Source: Desulfobacula sp. (lineage in GTDB: Bacteria > Desulfobacterota > Desulfobacteria > Desulfobacterales > Desulfobacteraceae). Taken from it: a stretch of 7,874 nucleotides of DNA. Under the pieces are notes generated by a model that was not told the origin of the DNA, did not search any database, and saw only the letters and a program-made list of their open reading frames with translations. Shown here one piece after another: positions 6,251 through 7,874 of the stretch (the stretch's first letter is position 1; every line of letters starts with the position of its first letter). The stretch covers positions 1-7,874 of the forward strand of contig JAGLNZ010000623.1 of NCBI GenBank assembly GCA_023139225.1, read 5' to 3'. Made by a program: the position numbers and the translations under genes.

Positions 6251-6410
6251 CCAGATTCATTAACTTTATTTTGCCTCGGACGATCTTTTGCTCACCGAAA
6301 ATGCTGACCATTCGATATCCTCCTTCACCTTCCGGCTCAATCATATCTACGGATTCCAAAATCAATTCCTCCTGCCCATTTTTTAAAATATAAGCATTTG
6401 CTTCACACAT
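6216..6410 (-). CDS. cooT: CooT-like small nickel-binding protein
   Basis: This encodes 64 residues beginning MCEANAYI. It matches the CooT family (small predicted RNA-binding-like beta-barrel proteins). In the characterised Rhodospirillum CooT, Cys2 of each subunit of a homodimer binds Ni(II), and the protein helps nickel insertion into CO dehydrogenase. Cys2 is present here, and length and the segment VDMIEPEGEGGYRMVSIFGEQKIV fit the family. Its start overlaps the DUF3842 stop by 8 bases (GATGTGTGA), and its ribosome site AAGGAGG lies inside the DUF3842 3' end, so translation is probably coupled. No CO dehydrogenase gene is in view; the client may be another nickel enzyme or the methyltransferase pathway. 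The symbol is by family only. Confidence 0.85.
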   Translation of the reverse strand: MCEANAYILKNGQEELILESVDMIEPEGEGGYRMVSIFGEQKIVRGKIKLMNLVNHKIVFEEYS

Positions 6411-6828
6411 CTTTCAAAACCTCCTTGATTTCCTCTTCAACAATGGTCTTAACCATATGAGGTAATGGGTCTTTAGTCATGTTGACAAGTATGACACGCT
6501 CTTGAGTCAGCGGCAGCAAAATTTTCACGGCCGGGCTGCTCATAACTGCTTCGGCCATATGCGGTGTAACTTCTCCCAGCATGGCATTGGCCCAAGTCAC
6601 CGATATGGGGCCGATGATAAGATCGGCATTCTTCACTGTGTGGACAATGACATTCTCGCCTGTTGCACCGCGGTTTGCCCCGGCTTTCATCATCTGAGCC
6701 GTTGCTATGGCATTCGTACCCAGGGCCAAAATTTCCATTGACTCGCCATAAGCTTCCTTTAAATATTTTATCAGGGTTGAACCAATACCACCGCCCTGTC
6801 CATCAATAATACAAATCCGTTTCCGCAA
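6403..6828 (-). CDS. DUF3842 family protein
   Basis: This encodes 141 residues and appears to start at a TTG (complement of 6826-6828) with GGAGAGAGA 2-4 bases upstream; no in-frame ATG, GTG or better TTG exists before the upstream stop at 6853-6855. The N-terminus RICIIDGQGGGIGSTLIKYL contains a Gly-rich loop after a beta-strand (GQGGGIG, 10-16), which recalls a Rossmann-type nucleotide- or cofactor-binding turn. Other conserved-looking parts are ALGTNAIATAQMMKAGANRGATGENV (35-60) and ADLIIGPISVTWANAMLGEVTP (68-89). The function of DUF3842 is unknown. It lies 17 bases after the methyltransferase stop and overlaps cooT, which places it in a probable nickel- or methyl-transfer-related operon in the cytoplasm. 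Confidence 0.88.
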   Translation of the reverse strand: MRKRICIIDGQGGGIGSTLIKYLKEAYGESMEILALGTNAIATAQMMKAGANRGATGENVIVHTVKNADLIIGPISVTWANAMLGEVTPHMAEAVMSSPAVKILLPLTQERVILVNMTKDPLPHMVKTIVEEEIKEVLKDV

Positions 6829-6845
6829 TATCTCTCTCCGATTCC

Positions 6846-7589
6846 CTATACTTTAGCATATGCTATAAAAAAATCCGGTTCTATCTTTTTCGTTAGTCTT
6901 TTTCTCATATAAGGGTTCATGCCAAAACATGAAATATCATAGGATTTTATATCCTTAAAACGAGCGGTTTGTAAAAGCATACTCGCGTTATCAAAGCAAA
7001 TACCTTCATAATACGGCAATAATTTTTGAATTCCGGCATAACTGCTGAAAAAGCGCAGGGAAGTCAAACCGCCATTTTGGAACTTCTCTTTGAACAACTT
7101 AAATGCCAAGTGGTGAATTCGTTTCCAGGTATAGTTCATCCATAACCCATCCGATACTACCAGCGTTCCCCCCGGCCTTAGAACCCGTCGCCATTCATTA
7201 AGCGCTTTATCAGGATTGGGAAGTGTCCACAATAGATTTCGGGACGTTACTACATCAAAGGTATTATCTTCGAACTCAAGTTTTTCGGCATCTCCGGTCT
7301 GAAAATCAATATTTCGTTTATGTGTAATAGCATTTTCCCTGGCATGAGAAATCATTTTTTCAGAAAGGTCAACACCGGTTACGGCAAAATCTAACCGGGC
7401 AAGATAAAATGCAAACTGTCCTCTCCCCGTGCCGATGTCGAGTGCCTGTCTTCCGGGAGCGTCTGAAACAAGTTCCCTTAAAACCGATTCCCATCTATTT
7501 TCGATTTTAATAGATTTATCTGCATCACAGCCATAACTCTTGCTTCTCCAGTTCCAGTATTTTTTTATAGATGTTTTTACTTTTTCCAT
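6846..7589 (-). CDS. Class I SAM-dependent methyltransferase
   Basis: This encodes 247 residues, the usual size of a stand-alone Methyltransf_11/25 type enzyme. SAM-binding motifs are in order: LDIGTGRGQFA (50-60, motif I), VTGVDLSEKMI (70-80, acidic Asp74 for the ribose), GDAEKLEF (99-106), FDVVTSRNLLWTL (111-123) and RVLRPGGTLVV (135-145). The N-terminal KYWNWRSKSYG is typical of small-molecule methyltransferases of the UbiE/BioC kind. The C-terminal 100 residues are divergent and probably form the substrate cap. The ATG is supported by a weak TTGGA about 10 bases upstream. The gene leads a DUF3842-cooT operon, so a substrate connected with nickel chelation or trafficking is plausible but not shown. 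Its leader carries a strong stem-loop. Confidence 0.9.
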   Translation of the reverse strand: MEKVKTSIKKYWNWRSKSYGCDADKSIKIENRWESVLRELVSDAPGRQALDIGTGRGQFAFYLARLDFAVTGVDLSEKMISHARENAITHKRNIDFQTGDAEKLEFEDNTFDVVTSRNLLWTLPNPDKALNEWRRVLRPGGTLVVSDGLWMNYTWKRIHHLAFKLFKEKFQNGGLTSLRFFSSYAGIQKLLPYYEGICFDNASMLLQTARFKDIKSYDISCFGMNPYMRKRLTKKIEPDFFIAYAKV

Positions 7590-7606
7590 GATAATTTTTC
7601 CAAATA

Positions 7607-7661
7607 AAAAAAGCCACGAAGATTTTCCCTGTTCTCAGGTGAAAGCCTTCGTGGCTTTTTT
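7607..7661 (-). terminator. Long stem-loop with T-tract in the methyltransferase leader (attenuator candidate; also terminator-like on +)
   Basis: On the minus strand, six A plus GCCACGAAG pair perfectly with CTTCGTGGC plus six T (15 pairs; plus-strand 7607-7621 with 7647-7661). The stem continues after a near-paired step with TTTC-A-CCTG / CAGG-GAAA closed by an AGAA loop. A run of seven T ends the hairpin in the minus direction and six T in the plus direction. In the operon's own direction it finishes 17 bases before the methyltransferase ATG and downstream of its promoter, the expected place for a conditional terminator. It is much longer than a normal intrinsic terminator stem. Confidence 0.75.
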
Positions 7662-7677
7662 ATTACAAACCGTAATA
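7661..7677. repeat. Inverted repeat TATTAC-N5-GTAATA
   Basis: This is a perfect six-base inverted repeat with a five-base centre, abutting the large leader stem-loop. It may be an extra leader helix or a protein-binding site. Its ATTAC/GTAAT arms recur at 7713-7717 and in the 7798-7822 repeat. Confidence 0.35.
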
Positions 7678-7699
7678 CTTAAAAAATAATACTCCTTAA

Positions 7700-7719
7700 T
7701 GATCACCTTCTGGTAATCA
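7700..7719 (-). promoter_or_regulatory. 5' leader hairpin near the predicted transcript start
   Basis: On the minus strand TGATTACC and GGTGATCA pair (eight pairs, one G-U) around an AGAA loop. It would lie at the 5' end of the leader RNA. Its AGGTGA (7703-7708) is complementary to TCACCT inside the terminator stem (7637-7642), a possible antiterminator contact. An SD-like TAAGGAG (7692-7698) follows but no start codon is in reach. Confidence 0.35.
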
Positions 7720-7733
7720 TAAAGAATTGGGCA

Positions 7734-7762
7734 TTAATACTCAATTCATAATTGTGTGTCAA
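7734..7762 (-). promoter_or_regulatory. Sigma-70-type promoter of the methyltransferase-DUF3842-cooT operon
   Basis: Reading the minus strand, a perfect -35 TTGACA (7757-7762) is followed by exactly 17 bases and a -10 TATTAA (7734-7739, four of six matches). Transcription should start near 7727, giving a leader of about 137 bases. The surrounding DNA is very AT-rich. Confidence 0.65.
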
Positions 7763-7797
7763 TATTTTATTTCTTTCAAACAAAAATTTTAAAAACT

Positions 7798-7822
7798 ATT
7801 ACAAAAAAAACTGATTTGTAAT
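7798..7822. repeat. Inverted repeat ATTACAAA-N9-TTTGTAAT upstream of the promoter
   Basis: This perfect eight-base inverted repeat lies about 35 bases upstream of the -35 box, a place suited to an activator site. It shares the GTAAT half-site with 7661-7677. It overlaps a weak minus-strand terminator (TTGATT-ACA-AATCAG followed by eight T, 7803-7825), so it may instead serve the end of the upstream gene. Confidence 0.35.
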
Positions 7823-7825
7823 CAA
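7803..7825 (-). terminator. Weak intrinsic terminator for an upstream minus-strand gene
   Basis: On the minus strand TTGATT and AATCAG pair (one G-U) around ACA and are followed directly by eight T. The stem is short and AT-rich, but it is correctly placed about 20 bases after the possible stop codon at 7845-7847. Confidence 0.3.
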
Positions 7826-7844
7826 TGCCTGAAATCTAAAAAAT

Positions 7845-7874
7845 CTACATGTGATCACCCTGTTCGGCCGGTAT
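7845..7874 (-). CDS. Possible last nine codons of an upstream minus-strand gene
   Basis: Read on the minus strand, the window edge gives IPAEQGDHM followed by TAG. The stretch is clearly richer in G and C than the AT-rich DNA beside it, and a terminator-like hairpin follows, so a gene end is plausible. Too little is visible for a product. A plus-strand GTG start at 7851 is the alternative but lacks a ribosome site. Confidence 0.3.
   Translation of the reverse strand: MPAEQGDHM

Noticed and set aside
7590..7727. NiCo (czcD-type) riboswitch in the cooT operon leader
   Set aside because: The nickel link made this tempting, but I cannot find the conserved purine-rich junction elements of that class; only hairpins are evident.

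Overview
The window looks like part of a chromosome from a strictly anaerobic Desulfobacterota (deltaproteobacterial) sulfate reducer of the Desulfobacter/Desulfobacula kind. This is inferred from gene content (a ferrous-iron feoB locus with COG5266-type exported proteins, and a CooT/DUF3842 pair), from the moderate base composition and from AT-rich spacers. No rRNA, tRNA, CRISPR array or intact insertion sequence is visible.

Plus strand, 1-5962: an iron-centred gene block. It opens inside the 3' end of feoB (ferrous iron permease). Next come two small exported proteins (476-814 and 892-1704), both with a histidine at the predicted mature N-terminus. The second belongs to the DUF4198/COG5266 family, best known next to nickel/cobalt transporters. 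After a spacer of about 146 bases with two hairpins, one resembling an intrinsic terminator, a tightly packed unit follows. It encodes an ABC ATPase (1851-2768), an ABC-2-like membrane protein (2770-3441), a membrane-anchored extracytoplasmic protein of DUF4857 type (3441-4727), a 59-residue FeoB-associated Cys-rich membrane protein that is easily missed (4770-4949), and a cysteine-containing periplasmic binding protein of the TroA/BtuF-like class (4952-5962) with no importer permease in view. The likely theme is Fe(II) uptake plus an accessory envelope metal-handling or export system; the substrate is unknown.

Convergent spacer, 5963-6215: no intact gene. It holds a long imperfect hairpin and a possible frameshifted gene remnant.

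Minus strand, 7589-6216: a three-gene operon of a class I SAM methyltransferase, a DUF3842 protein (TTG start) and a CooT-like nickel-binding protein (8-base overlap). Upstream lies a convincing promoter (perfect TTGACA, 17-base spacer, TATTAA). Its leader of about 137 bases ends in a long stem-loop plus T-tract only 17 bases before the methyltransferase start, which suggests a transcription attenuator or unclassified riboswitch. The far right end may hold the last nine codons of another minus-strand gene.

The strongest candidates for something undescribed are the feoB-linked ABC-2/DUF4857/binding-protein system with its His-N-terminal exported partners, and the structured leader in front of the methyltransferase-DUF3842-cooT operon.
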